A stretch of DNA of 64,000 nt, from the NCBI GenBank assembly GCA_021029095.1, contig JAJOHG010000093.1, positions 1-64,000 on the forward strand, given 5' to 3'. Position 1 is the first letter of the stretch, and each line of letters opens with the position of its first letter. The notes under the pieces are model-generated. The model saw only the letters and a program-made list of their open reading frames with translations. It was not told the DNA's origin and ran no database searches. A program made the translations under genes and the position numbers. This DNA is from Phellopilus nigrolimitatus (lineage: Eukaryota; Basidiomycota; Agaricomycetes; Hymenochaetales; Hymenochaetaceae). Shown here one piece after another: positions 21,401 through 31,240 of this stretch.

Positions 21401-22110
21401 TCGTGAGCCAGATGAACTGGAGTGTGGCTCGAATCCGGGTGCCATCATGAATATGTTTCCGCTGGGACACAGGTCGCCATCAATGCCAGCGCAGGCGCAT
21501 ACAAGATAATGTCAGTTAATAGCGCTGTTGCTGCAACGTTTGCGCGGATTGCGAAGGAATCGCGAAGCGGCTCATAATCAGGGGAATTGACGGTCCCAGA
21601 TAGCTCTTTCTCTCGTCTTTGTGCGTAGCTCGTGTTTCGAGACGAAAAGACCGGCAGTGCTCAAGGCCACGAACAGCGAAAAACGAAAAGATCGCAAGCG
21701 TTCTGATTACGCGATCCATACCGTACGACGAGGTCGTAGGTTTTTTCGGAACGATGACAAGGTATCTACCGGCTCTCCGAGCGGGCTAAACATGCGACTT
21801 GCATCCTAGGATGCTCAGCAGGGACAAATTTTTGATATGGAGAGGGACACAGAAGATCACCGGTCGACTTCATCGATCTTATCCCTACCGCATAATTTCT
21901 TATAAGTGTGTAGCATCACTGCTTGTGTTGATTTCAGAAGTGGGTGATTGTAAGAACTTTAGATGATTTATCGTACGATAGATAATGTTGTTGCCGCGCC
22001 TCGAACACACGTCACATTTACACGTGACTTTGGTCCTATCGCAGTTTATCGTTTGACTTGAAGCGGCGCACGACGTTCAGCTCTTCAAGGACCCACTCCA
22101 CAATTTCAAC
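21401..22110. other. Intergenic sequence and RPS26 promoter region
   Basis: No gene is recognised. The last 100-150 bp before 22111 must contain the RPS26 promoter and 5' UTR. Possible remaining C-terminal antiporter text at 21400-21480 is not convincing. Confidence 0.4.
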
Positions 22111-22879
22111 ATGGTGAGATTTTTGCCGCTGCTCGCCATTTCTGTCGTCGTCGTCCCATCAAATAGACTCAGGAGGATATAGAAATGCACGGGAAGTCGT
22201 AGGGATGACAGGGGAGTGGTGGATGGTAACTTTGTCGATGGATGGAGGTGGAGGTGATGGATGATGCTGGCGGGGTGGATGTTGGCTGTTCTAATGGATG
22301 GCGGTAGACGACAGCGCTATTGGGATTCAGACGACGACGACAGCGGCGGGACTCTTTCTTTTGTCGACCGATCCCTAACGCACCTGCTCTTCCTCAGACG
22401 AAAAAGAGAAGAAATGGCGGTCGCAACAAGAAAGGCCGTGGCCATGTCAGGTTCATGCGCTGCTCGAACTGCTCGCGCTGTGTTCCCAAGGACAAGGCCA
22501 TCAAGCGCTTCACCGTGCGCAACATGGTCGAGTCCGCCGCTGTCCGTGACATCTCCGAGGCATCAGTCTACCAGGGTAAGCTGAAACTTCATTTTGAGGA
22601 TTCCTATCCCCCTGATTGTTTGAACAGAATACGTGATTCCGAAACTGTACCTCAAGATCGCCTACTGCGTATCGTGTGCCATCCACTCGCACGGTTCGTC
22701 TCATCTCTTTCATTCTCTTTTTTATGCTGACTCCTTGGTGCACAGTCGTCCGTGTCCGTTCGCGCGAAGGCCGCCGCAACCGTGCCCCGCCTCCTCGTGT
22801 GCGTTACAAGGACGGCAAAAAGGTCAACCCGGCCGTCGCAGCTGCTGCCGATGCTGCCGCTGCTAAAGTTGCTTCCTGA
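22111..22879 (+). CDS. RPS26: 40S ribosomal protein S26 (eS26), 126 aa
   Basis: Four coding exons join in frame: 22111-22113 (the ATG alone), 22398-22575, 22628-22693 and 22746-22879. The product has 126 residues (family 115-126). It shows the eS26 signature: a basic N-terminus [50 protein letters not shown], and [19 protein letters not shown], whose paired CxxC motifs bind zinc. [17 protein letters not shown] and an Ala-rich tail follow. eS26 sits at the mRNA exit channel of the small subunit. The 284-bp intron directly after the start codon is typical of fungal ribosomal protein genes and often has expression-enhancing content. All splice sites are GT-AG. The gene looks fully functional. 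Confidence 0.96.
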
Positions 22880-23858
22880 TCGTCTCGACCGTCAGCTGTT
22901 TATCCGTACCTTGCTTTCGCTTTGACCGATCCTCACTCGAAACACCTCCCAACCGCTATGGTGGCTCCTAAATGACGAGGGGAGGGCGTGGAGGGAGATA
23001 AGTGTATTGGGCGTTGGATGGCGGTTCGCGGGCGATGAAGTAGGGTGTAGGACTAGGTGTATGGGTATGCTCCGTGTACTGCTTTATATTCCTTTCACAC
23101 TCTTCATCCTTGCCCATATTCCGTGTGTCCATCTTGCGCCTGGAATGCATGTTCTCCTTTCTCTGCGAGTTCTCATACCTGTATGCATCGACATTTTGTG
23201 AAATGAAGGCGTCTGTATTGTCGGAGCTATCTTGTCAAAACATGCAAGTATTCAGTGACATCGCCAGAGTCAAGACTTACTGGAGTAGATCCACTTGAAG
23301 GTGAGCTTCGGCTCCTTCTCGACATGCAGCAGATTAACAAGTGCGTATCTTCAGCCTTCGCGAGGTGACTGGTAATTTAATCGTCTGTAGCAGAGTCCAC
23401 TTCGACGAGAACGACGAAAACGGTTTAAAGCCGGTAAACGTTGGAACGATCTGGCGTAGGCTGCGATGACAACCTCTCCCGTCCATGCGAAAGTGAAGCT
23501 CAGAGTCAAGGGCGACGACCTCTTGTGCTCGGTACGTGCAATATATTTTCTCCTGTCATCCTATACTGCGAACTAATGACCATCTCTTGATCTATGCAGC
23601 CAATCAAGTAAGAGCAGAGTACGAACAGGCAGTGTTTACTTTGCAACCAGAAATGTAGATCACGATTTAAGTGTGACTATACTGGGCGGATATGGGAGTC
23701 TGGGTGCGGGCGCGACGGCCTTGTAAGCCTCTCTACCCCCGGTTTCTGTCTATTTCGGCTTCTGAAACTCGGGTAAACCTGACCGACGAAGCTACACAAG
23801 CAACAATCGCGGGCCAGGCTTCTGCTAGTTTGGTGTTGAGATCTGACTGAGTCTCATG
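22880..23858. other. RPS26 3' region and unassigned sequence
   Basis: 22880 to about 23200 is the 3' flank of RPS26. Around 23280-23600 short coding-like text occurs on both strands (for example VHFDENDENGLKPVNVGTIW on plus), but neither strand gives a consistent exon chain and I recognise no family. Confidence 0.35.
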
Positions 23859-23962
23859 TCATCTGGACACCTGATGCGGCTCGCTAGGCTCCTGCTGAGC
23901 CATCGTTCCTCCTTCCACAATCAGAGGTTCGTCATAGATTCCCTATTTTCACATTCGTTCTG

Positions 23963-23982
23963 CCCCCCCCCCCCCCCCCCCC
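23963..23982. repeat. Homopolymer run of 20 C followed by GG and 9 T
   Basis: A run of twenty cytosines is directly followed by gg and nine thymines. The corresponding place in block C (about 27440) has no such run, so it arose after duplication. Its exact length may be affected by sequencing error. Confidence 0.85.
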
Positions 23983-24521
23983 GGTTTTTTTTTCCCTCAA
24001 TGACGCTAGTTTCTACCCCCGTTATTCGCAGGTTTAGGCGTCAGCTAGGCTGATAACGATGCTGACTTCGGCTACGGTGACGGCCATTCCGCTTTTCCAC
24101 GCTTCAATGATGCGGAGCGGTAAGCTCCGTATTTTCGCTTTTCACTCAACCTAATCGATTGATGTATCCAAAGAGATAAATATCCTCACGGACTCTGGTG
24201 TATTCTTCCACGAGGATGTAGCTCCGATAAAAACAAAATTAGATGTTTTCTGATAGACTGCAAATGGAAGCCGATGAAGAGGTAGCGGACGGACCACAGA
24301 CACGCGGTTGTTCTGATTCTGCCAACCACGACATGTAAATGTTATACTTGTACGTCGGATATATTCTCTTGTTACGGAGAAGAGCAATGGGCGCTCGCTC
24401 GCCCTCGCCATGATACCACTTTCATCATTTAAGTTCTTATTTTCAGAAAATCAAGCCCCTCCACCTATAATTTATTTTTTATACATTCGTAGGTATCGTC
24501 GCAGTAAGGCATAGTAAACGT

Positions 24522-25232
24522 CTACGGAGTCTTCTTTTTCTCTTTCGTCCTCTTCATCTTGCCCCAAATCCTGCTCAGCACAGACTGCTTCGACTGCATC
24601 GCTGTCCAGATCGAAAACACAGTATCCCTGCGCTTCGGGTCGTTCCCGAACTTGATCACCTTCCGTGCGAGCTTGTCCTTCCTCTTGAACCTGCCCTCGT
24701 CATCGTAGCGGAAAATGAATCCAATACGTGCCAGGAAGGCTGCAAGGCATTCGTCCTGTGACTTCGATTGCAGCAGATCGGGGCCCGTGGGCGCCAGAAC
24801 GTCGCGAATCTCCTTGAGCTCTTTTTTGCTTAAAGGGTCTTTGTTCAACTGGGCGGCGACTCGGAGCCCTACTAGGTTACGATATTCGTGGAGCTTTCTT
24901 ACATTCATGTTTTTGAAGCGTATGAGTTTCGGCATCATCTTATAAGCTTCTTCTCCAGTATTAAAATCTAACACGAATCTGCACTGGAAGAACTCCGCCG
25001 GAGGGTCATATAACTTGCCCCTCGTGAGCAGTATGCCCAGATTCATGGATTCCTGCGGCTGAATTGTCCGTGAAGCCAACGTAGACAGACATAGGATCGA
25101 GTTCTTGGAGAGGCATATTACGTCGTCAAGGCTGTCAGCACGCAGCAGTTGTTGTCCTAGAAAATGATGTTTGAAGCTATGCTGATGTCCCGAGCATACG
25201 AGTTTATGTATTACGCCGCGACTACATTGCAC
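24522..25232 (-). pseudogene. Uncharacterised 225-aa family, copy B (frameshifted N-terminal part)
   Basis: The frame is open for 236 codons, but the family's N-terminal motif MSVYVGFTDN occurs in a different frame near 25085-25060, just before NLGILLTRG in the main frame. A one-base change therefore separates the two. The C-terminal two thirds are well kept: NLGILLTR, DPPAEFFQCRF, QLNKDPLSKKELKEIRDVL, DECLAAFLARIGFIFRYDD, GRFKRKDKLARKVIKFGNDP, DTVFSIW and a basic tail KMKRTKEKKK. The tail is shared with copy C but not with copy A. Function unknown. Confidence 0.55.
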
Positions 25233-27330
25233 AGTTGCAAAGTTACAATCGCGTAGATAGTACTTATTGTGGGGGGCCGGTCACTCCGTGTATGTTCATG
25301 TACCATTCTAAGTAGGAAGCCGCCGACCGTCATGTAAGTGCAAGTTAAAATGTATTGATAATGTTAGCAACGTGCATCGTTTGTGTAGACAGATGACAAC
25401 TACGGATCAACGCACGAATCACAAAAGCATTCTCTGTATTTTAACGACACTCGGAGTAGTTCATGACGAGGCCGTGACAACCTTAGCTTTGCAGAGTGCG
25501 TGCAAAAGAGAATCTGACCGAAAGCGAGAAGGAAAAAATCGGAAAATTGCAATGGTTATCGGCTTATTTCCCGATCACGAATGCGACGTCACGAACAAAA
25601 CGTTGACTCAGTTTGCAAATAGTTGAGTGGCTTCTGAGAGACGGACCTCTATATCAAGAACTCTGTTTATTTCATATGTATTTTACAAATTGTTGTCTAT
25701 ATAGTATGTTTATACTCAATCTGGCGTATGGATATTGTGCACGCGTCGAGACGCAAGATACCTCTCTCCATTTAGGCGCTGCACCGCGTCTGCCCTCCGC
25801 TGATCTAGGAGTTGAGCTGACAGCTCTGTCCCTCCTCGTGTCTTTGTGCGTGCTTTGTTTACTAGATAAAATTCAGGGGAAGCCCACGTCTTCGTGTTGA
25901 TGAATACGCATTTAGCTTGAGTAATGTTGATCGAAAACTAGCATTAAGATCGCGCGCGGAAAAACATGTTATGATTCCGGCGAGAGTTATATGTCATTTA
26001 ATTGTAGAATGAGGTAGGTAGAAGAGATGACCCCCGCGATGGGAGCGGCTCCGATCCTTGACATATAATTTCTTTTTGAATTCAGGGGTCAACTTTTTGA
26101 GTCGGCGAGCACGTTGTCTGACCGAGTGTACACGCCCTCATGTGGTTCACGACAATGATAAGCAGGAAGATGAAGTCTAAGCGTACCGACTGCTCCCTAA
26201 ATAGCCAGGCTGTTTCATAGCGTAAGGTCTGCACCTGGATCCCCAGTAGACAGCTTCAACTCACCTTATGCGCCTCACAAAGGAGCGTCTCTAGCAATCC
26301 TCGTAGGAGCGATTCATGAATCAGATTCCCCAAGTTCCAGACAAAGGACGATGTGATACAGCTCCCCAGAGTACATATGCGAAGTAAAATCCATTCCTCG
26401 GAAGATCTAAAGCGAGGAGAATTTATCAGAAGACGCCAATGCAGGCAATTGTGCTTGCCAAACAACTTTGTGGCGTAGTATCGTAATGTCAAGTGCATAT
26501 ATGCTCCTATAAAATAGAGTGCTTGGATGGACAAAGTTCAGTTGATATCCTTAAACTTTACAGTTCACCCTGTATAAAGGGTATGAAGCTCAGGGTGTCA
26601 GGGTGCGTCGATCGAGAAATGCGTTGCGCCGCTGAGCCGGCACCGGCTATTTCCACTGTTTGGTGACCAGACAAACAAGACCCGCCTTACGCGACTGCAT
26701 GTTTTGACTCCGCTCTCAGCAACTGTTTTCGTAGCTCTACATGATATCGAGACTTCTTTGCTGGACGCCCTCAACCCTGTGGTATAGCGAACGCGAATCG
26801 ACTTTGTGTTGCAGACTATACCTGGGGTGCTTTTGATTTTAATGGCGCTTTCGCAGTCCGGAAATACATTTAGGAGAATAGGAGAATTAGAAAAAACCGT
26901 GGGTTTCCCAATTTTTTTCTCTCGAGGTAGAACTTATCAGGATAACACCGCATCAATTCGGCAGCATTGCCATATCATCATGCGTGCTTCGGCTTCAGTC
27001 GATGAACTTGGCCTTGTGAGTTCGATGTCCGTTCACGGCCACGCTCGTCATTTTTGCGATGATCTCATGCGCAGAGTTGATATTTGAGCTTCGTCTCAAA
27101 CTGGGCCTAGGCTCGTAAGGCGTCTAAAATTCAACGGGACCGTTTCGGACGACTTTCGTCCTGCAAACACACGTATACAATACTGTTGATCTATTTGGCT
27201 ACAGCAGTTTCTAGCAGAGTACGCACAAGAAGGAAAATAGGCGTTTCTCAAAATGATCGCTTCTTTGCTTCGGTTTGTTTCGCGTAGTTTATCTAGCAAT
27301 GAAAGTCAACAAACTGACGTCGCTCAGGTT

Positions 27331-29531
27331 CTCAGGACACCAAAGTGCGGCTCGCTAGGCTCCTGCTAAGCCATCATTCCACCTTCGACTATCAGGTTCC
27401 GCCTTAGGTTCTCTACGTCCATACCTCTTCCGCCTTTTCTCACTGATGCCATTTTTCCACCTCGTTACGCGTAGATGTCGCGGACGCATCTAGACTTCAG
27501 CCATCCGATGACGATCCTGACTTTGACTACGCCGACGGCCATTCCTGCTCTTCTGCACTTCAATGGTGTTGAATCGGATCTTAACCCACTTCGCGTTCAA
27601 GCTCTCTTCACTCCAAATGGCCCTCTTCCCTATCGATCGACGTAACGCACAGATTAATGTCCTCGCCGTCCACGGTCTTCGCTGAATTTCTTCTTGAGGC
27701 TGAATTTCTTCTTGAGGCTATAGCGCCGAACAGAATACAAGATGATTTCTGATAGAGTTGTGAGGCGAGAAGCCTACACATGGGCCGACGAGAGCCGATG
27801 AAGAAATAACGGGACGACTACGGTTCCTGATTTTTATCAGTTATGACTTCGAATCGATACCCGACCTACCCGCTACTTGTATATGTATGCTGGATATAGT
27901 GCCTCTTCCTTTTCTTCTTCTGTGAGCAGCGCACGGAGAATCCGCGCACCTTCACCCAGCATGCAGTTTTATCATTTTATTCGTATTCTTGGTATACCCA
28001 GACCCCTCTTTGATAATTTATTATCCATACATTTTTAAAGTAAGGTATAGCAAACATCTACAGAGTCTCTTTTTTCTACTTCGTCTTCTTCATCTTCCCC
28101 AACATTTCGGTCACCACAGACTGCTTCGGCGGTATCGCCTCCCAGATCGAAAACACGGTATCCTTGTGTTTCGGGTCGTTCCCGAGTTCGATCACCTTCT
28201 GTGCGAGCTTGCCCTTCCTCTTGAACCTGTCGTCGTGAGAAAAGACGAATTTAATACACGCGAGGAAGGCGGCGAGGCATTCCTTCTGCGTCTTCCACTT
28301 CAGCCGGTAACGGAGCGCCAGCAGGCTGCTAATGGCGCTGAGAAAGGCGTTGAGCTCTTCCATCTCCAGCGGCGCCTTGTTCAGCTTGACGGCGGCGCGG
28401 AGCTGGAGGTCTCAATCCGCTCGGAGGCTCTTGACGTTCACGTCTCTGATGTACAGGGGTGCCGACGAGATCTTATAGCCCACTTCGTCGTGCGTGAGCC
28501 CGAACACGAGCTCGCACTGGTAGAATATAGCCGGGAATTCGAAGAGCTCGCCGCCCGCGAGCAAGATCCCGATGTTCATGGGGTCGCGCGGCGGGTTGTC
28601 CGTGAAGCCGACGTAGACGGACATGTGGTCGAGTCCCTGCAACGGCTTTATGAGCATCGCGGTCGTGGTTGTAAGCGCGCGGGTGTCTATGGAGGGCATC
28701 CTGAGAACGTGTGCGAGTTTATGTATATGTACATGTACTGTGCTGCCTTTACATTGCACATCTACAGAGTTGCAATCGTGCAAAGGCCGCCTCTGTACGT
28801 GGCACCTGTTACTGGGAGCCGGCCTCTCCGCGTGTGTACTATTATGCTGTGAGAGTGCAAAGTGATGCTGAGAAAAGGTACGCCCGCAAGTTGGAAATAT
28901 ACACCGTTTTTAGCCCGCAGGCTGGGCGCGTAAGTATTTGCGCAGACGGATGTGAGTCAGCACGATTATCTGAGCAGATTAATGAAGAGGCCGTGACGAG
29001 CATGGTTTTGTAGAGCGCACATACAAAGCGGGATCCTTAAGCGCGAAGAAAAAGATCAGCAAAATGCGCTACCAATACAAACCGTTCGTGCTTGCCAAAC
29101 AACATTGTGGCGTCGCGTCCTGCCCACGAGACCAATGCAATTAGCGTCAGCACATTTATGCAATAAGAATGAAGCGCTCGACTTTGCAAAGTTCAGTGAT
29201 TGTATAGGAGATTACAGTGACCTGCAGAAAAGGGTCTGAAGTTCAGGGTTCGTCGATCATCAGCCTCTGCTAATCCTGATTGCCGCTAAAAACGACTCCT
29301 CTTTGGACTAACCTGCCCCATGCATTCTACACGTATGACTTTCTTAACGGTTCATCGCGAAACCCGGCTCAGTGACGTCGGATCGGAGTCACGGCCGTTC
29401 TGTAGTACGCAAATTTTGAAGCCTATTGTTTTTGGATCAAACCTTAGGACGAGAGTCACGTGACTGCATAGCTGGGCTAGTGCAACTTTCGAAATCTTTG
29501 CACACGAGAATGACCGCGCCTGTATCGATGT
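27331..29531. repeat. Duplicated block C
   Basis: This block lies in direct orientation next to block B. It starts with the same text at about 27340, carries the third gene copy (28783-28076, minus) and continues with the non-coding tail also found at 9655-10500. It is interrupted by the TRIM element at 29532. A local duplication, ctgaatttcttcttgaggct repeated back to back at about 27681-27720, is visible. Confidence 0.65.
28076..28783 (-). pseudogene. Uncharacterised 225-aa family, copy C (one in-frame stop)
   Basis: Two open pieces, 28783-28412 and 28411-28076, lie in the same frame, separated by a single TGA at 28412-28414. The text runs on across it: SLRAD, stop, DLQLRAAVKLNKAPLEMEEL. 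Other blocks match the family: IHKLAHVLRMPSIDTRALTT, MSVYVGFTDNPPRDPMNIGI, FYQCELVFG, ECLAAFLACIKFVFSHDD, RFKRKGKLAQKVIELGNDP, DTVFSIW and the basic end. An intron covering the stop is not supported, because text on both sides is conserved with copy A. It is either a recent pseudogene or, less likely, a readthrough case. Confidence 0.55.
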
Positions 29532-29728
29532 TGTTGTAATACGAGGGGCGAGGTCGCCAGCAGTCGCGCACAGTGGGTTCCGTTTGTCCCGTTGGCGGTG
29601 GTGGGCCGTGGGCAAACGCGATAGATAGCAAGTTACAACGAGTCAGCCTATATGCTAGTCGCTTACTAATCTACCCGATATGTCCGTTACCCCGAAACAG
29701 TTTTTGAGGGTTCGCAGAAATTCCAACA
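29532..29728 (-). repeat. TRIM LTR (3')
   Basis: This is the 197-bp LTR next to the polypurine tract. It is nearly identical to 30202-30398; the differences are concentrated in the first few bases (tgttgtaatac versus tgttgaaatgc) and at one G/A site in gaggggc(g/a)agg. Confidence 0.93.
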
Positions 29729-29871
29729 CTCCCCCTCGAACCGAAAGAAACTGGCAAGTGAGACACAGTACCAGAAAGAATGAAATCCCCAATTGCTCCC
29801 CCTGAAGCCCAGCATCACAGTGTGCCTCAAGCTCTCTTTCAACGTCCTTCTGCCTCCTCGGAGGACTTTGA

Positions 29872-30088
29872 GTTCCGGTGTGCTGCCCGCGGCACGCAGT
29901 GACCGTGAGTGTCGTTCCGGTGTGCCGCGGCAGGGACCGTAAAGCCGCAGCTTGTCGATTCCGGTGTGCCGCCCGTGCGCGCAGTGACCGTAGGTGTGAG
30001 TTCCAGTGTGCCGCAGCAGTGACTGTAAGGCCGCAGCCTGCGAGTTCCGGTGTGACGTCCGCAACGAGCAGTGACCGTAGGTGTCCGG
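29872..30088. repeat. Five-unit 42-44 bp tandem array inside the TRIM, A-B-A-B-A order
   Basis: Each unit opens with gttccggtgtg or a one-base variant and continues with a gc-rich core. Units 1, 3 and 5 contain cgcagtgaccgt or a close variant and end ggtgtg or gagtgtc. Units 2 and 4 contain gaccgtaaagccgcagc or gactgtaaggccgcagc. The array is therefore a repeated dimer of about 86 bp plus a final half, which shows how it expanded. Confidence 0.85.
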
Positions 30089-30201
30089 TTTAGAGTCCCG
30101 TCGACTATCGGTGTCTGCGCCTCGCGGCGGCTTTGTGTCGCGATGGCCAGCGACCTCGATTGCTTGTTTTGCTTCCCCAAGAGAAGGAAGGATCGCGTTT
30201 G

Positions 30202-30398
30202 TGTTGAAATGCGAGGGGCAAGGTCGCCAGCAGTCGCGCACAGTGGGTTCCGTTTGTCCCGTTGGCGGTGGTGGGCCGTGGGCAAACGCGATAGATAGCA
30301 AGTTACAACGAGTCAGCCTATATGCTAGTCGCTTACTAATCTACCCGATATGTCCGTTACCCCGAAACAGTTTTTGAGGGTTCGCAGAAATTCCAACA
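30202..30398 (-). repeat. TRIM LTR (5')
   Basis: This is the second 197-bp LTR, at the 5' end of the minus-oriented element. It ends at ccaaca directly before the GATGT target duplication. The sequence inside it (caaacgcgatcc on minus) would be the primer-binding region, but no tRNA match is recognised. Confidence 0.93.
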
Positions 30399-30403
30399 GA
30401 TGT

Positions 30404-30921
30404 CTGCTCCACCACACTCTCAGTTACGACCAATCCCCCTTTTCCGTCCATCCAATCCAGATCTTATTATTGCTGCAGCTTTGTACCTTTGATTAGACGC
30501 TCTGTGTACGCTCACCGCTCAGCTTTAATAGGAAGAAAGAAGGTCGGGTAAAAGGGTGTGAGGGCGGGTGATCGTTTGGCTCGCCTTCGAACTCGTCTTC
30601 CTCATAGAATTGACGCTTGCTGAGCGTCTTGACTTCCAAGATCACCCCCGCCGGGCGTGACGGCACTAAGCGGTTGATTTCTGTATAAAGCGGAGAAGAA
30701 TTGTCGTCGCAGGCCGCTGTGTTTGATCCGCCCGGAACAATCAGGCGAGAACGCGAGGTCGGCGAAGACACTGATCGTAGCGAATACAGTACTTGTAAGT
30801 ACATGTACATTGGGTATAAATTTTCTTTGTGAGAAGAACACTGTGTGCTTGCTCGCCTTCGGCATGATTCGACTTTCATTATTTTGGGTAAATCAAGTCC
30901 CTTCACTAATAACTATTTTTA
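30404..30921. other. Flank of the TRIM and edge of a fourth duplicated block (D)
   Basis: 30404-30780 carries no recognised gene. The minus-strand frame 30906-30493 is unassigned. From about 30790 to 30921 the sequence matches 24340-24480 of block B (gagaag.ac..tgcgctcgctcgcc-type text, then aaatcaag.ccct.cac.taat and a T-rich run) and stops exactly where the copia LTR starts at 30922. The copia element therefore landed in a fourth copy of the block, whose remainder is not seen in the window. Confidence 0.55.
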
Positions 30922-31220
30922 TAAAGAGAATCTGCAATAGAAATCCGGCTCAGTCTAGACGGTACGAGACTCGTGTATATTTAGTCTATCTACCTGCAAT
31001 AGAAATCCGGCTAGTACAGGTAGTGAGTAAGGAAATAAACTAGCGGCCGACTAATATGCTCACCTCAGTCTAGACGGTACGAGACTGAGGTGTGCATATA
31101 GACAGAAAAATTTGTAAATACTGTCAGCCGCTCCAACATCACATAATACGAAATAAACAAAATAGGAAACATGTTGCCACCGACACGCGAGCTGCTTATG
31201 TCACGCAGATACTCTCAACA
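30922..31220 (-). repeat. Copia 3' LTR, 299 bp
   Basis: In element orientation it starts TGTTGAGAGTAT at 31220 and ends TCTCTTTA at 30922. The 3' end is set by comparison with the copy at 51929-52227, where the primer-binding site follows directly. Only about two substitutions separate the copies. It contains the segment tagccggatttctattgc (or a close variant) twice and an 11-bp-arm hairpin around the text cacctcagtct..agactgaggtg. Confidence 0.9.
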
Positions 31221-31240
31221 CTCCCCCTCAGCGCAGCGTG

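Larger units (their letters stand above)
23859..27300. repeat. Duplicated block B carrying a copy of the 225-aa family
   Basis: From about 23859 the sequence matches, in direct orientation, the block beginning at about 27331. Shared strings include gcggctcgctaggctcctgct (first 20 bases), cggccattcc and, nearer the gene, aggcatagtaaacgtctacg-type text. The minus-strand gene copy lies at the same relative place. Beyond the gene, homology to blocks A and C continues to about 25560 (catgacgaggccgtgaca), is interrupted by about 870 bp without counterpart, and resumes at about 26440 (tgtgcttgccaaacaac). The plus-strand frame at 25372-25626 and the minus-strand frame at 26256-26534 have no recognisable motifs. 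Confidence 0.65.
29532..30398 (-). mobile_element. Complete TRIM retroelement (867 bp), TSD GATGT
   Basis: Two 197-bp direct repeats (29532-29728 and 30202-30398), each TG..CA with ends tgttg and caaca, enclose 473 bp. The flanking five bases are GATGT on both sides (29527-29531 and 30399-30403). A polypurine tract, GAGGGGGAG on the minus strand (29729-29737), touches the left LTR, so the element is oriented on minus with 5' LTR at right. The interior is too short for gag or pol and contains a tandem repeat array. The same polypurine tract and LTR start style occur in the copia element at 31.2 kb, suggesting a copia-type helper. Minus-strand frames through it are most likely by-products of the repeats. 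Confidence 0.95.

Noticed and set aside
29687..30301. 204-codon minus frame through the TRIM
   Set aside because: It starts within one LTR and ends in the other, its interior is the translated 42-44-bp repeat, and a second frame is open over the same stretch. Composition explains both.
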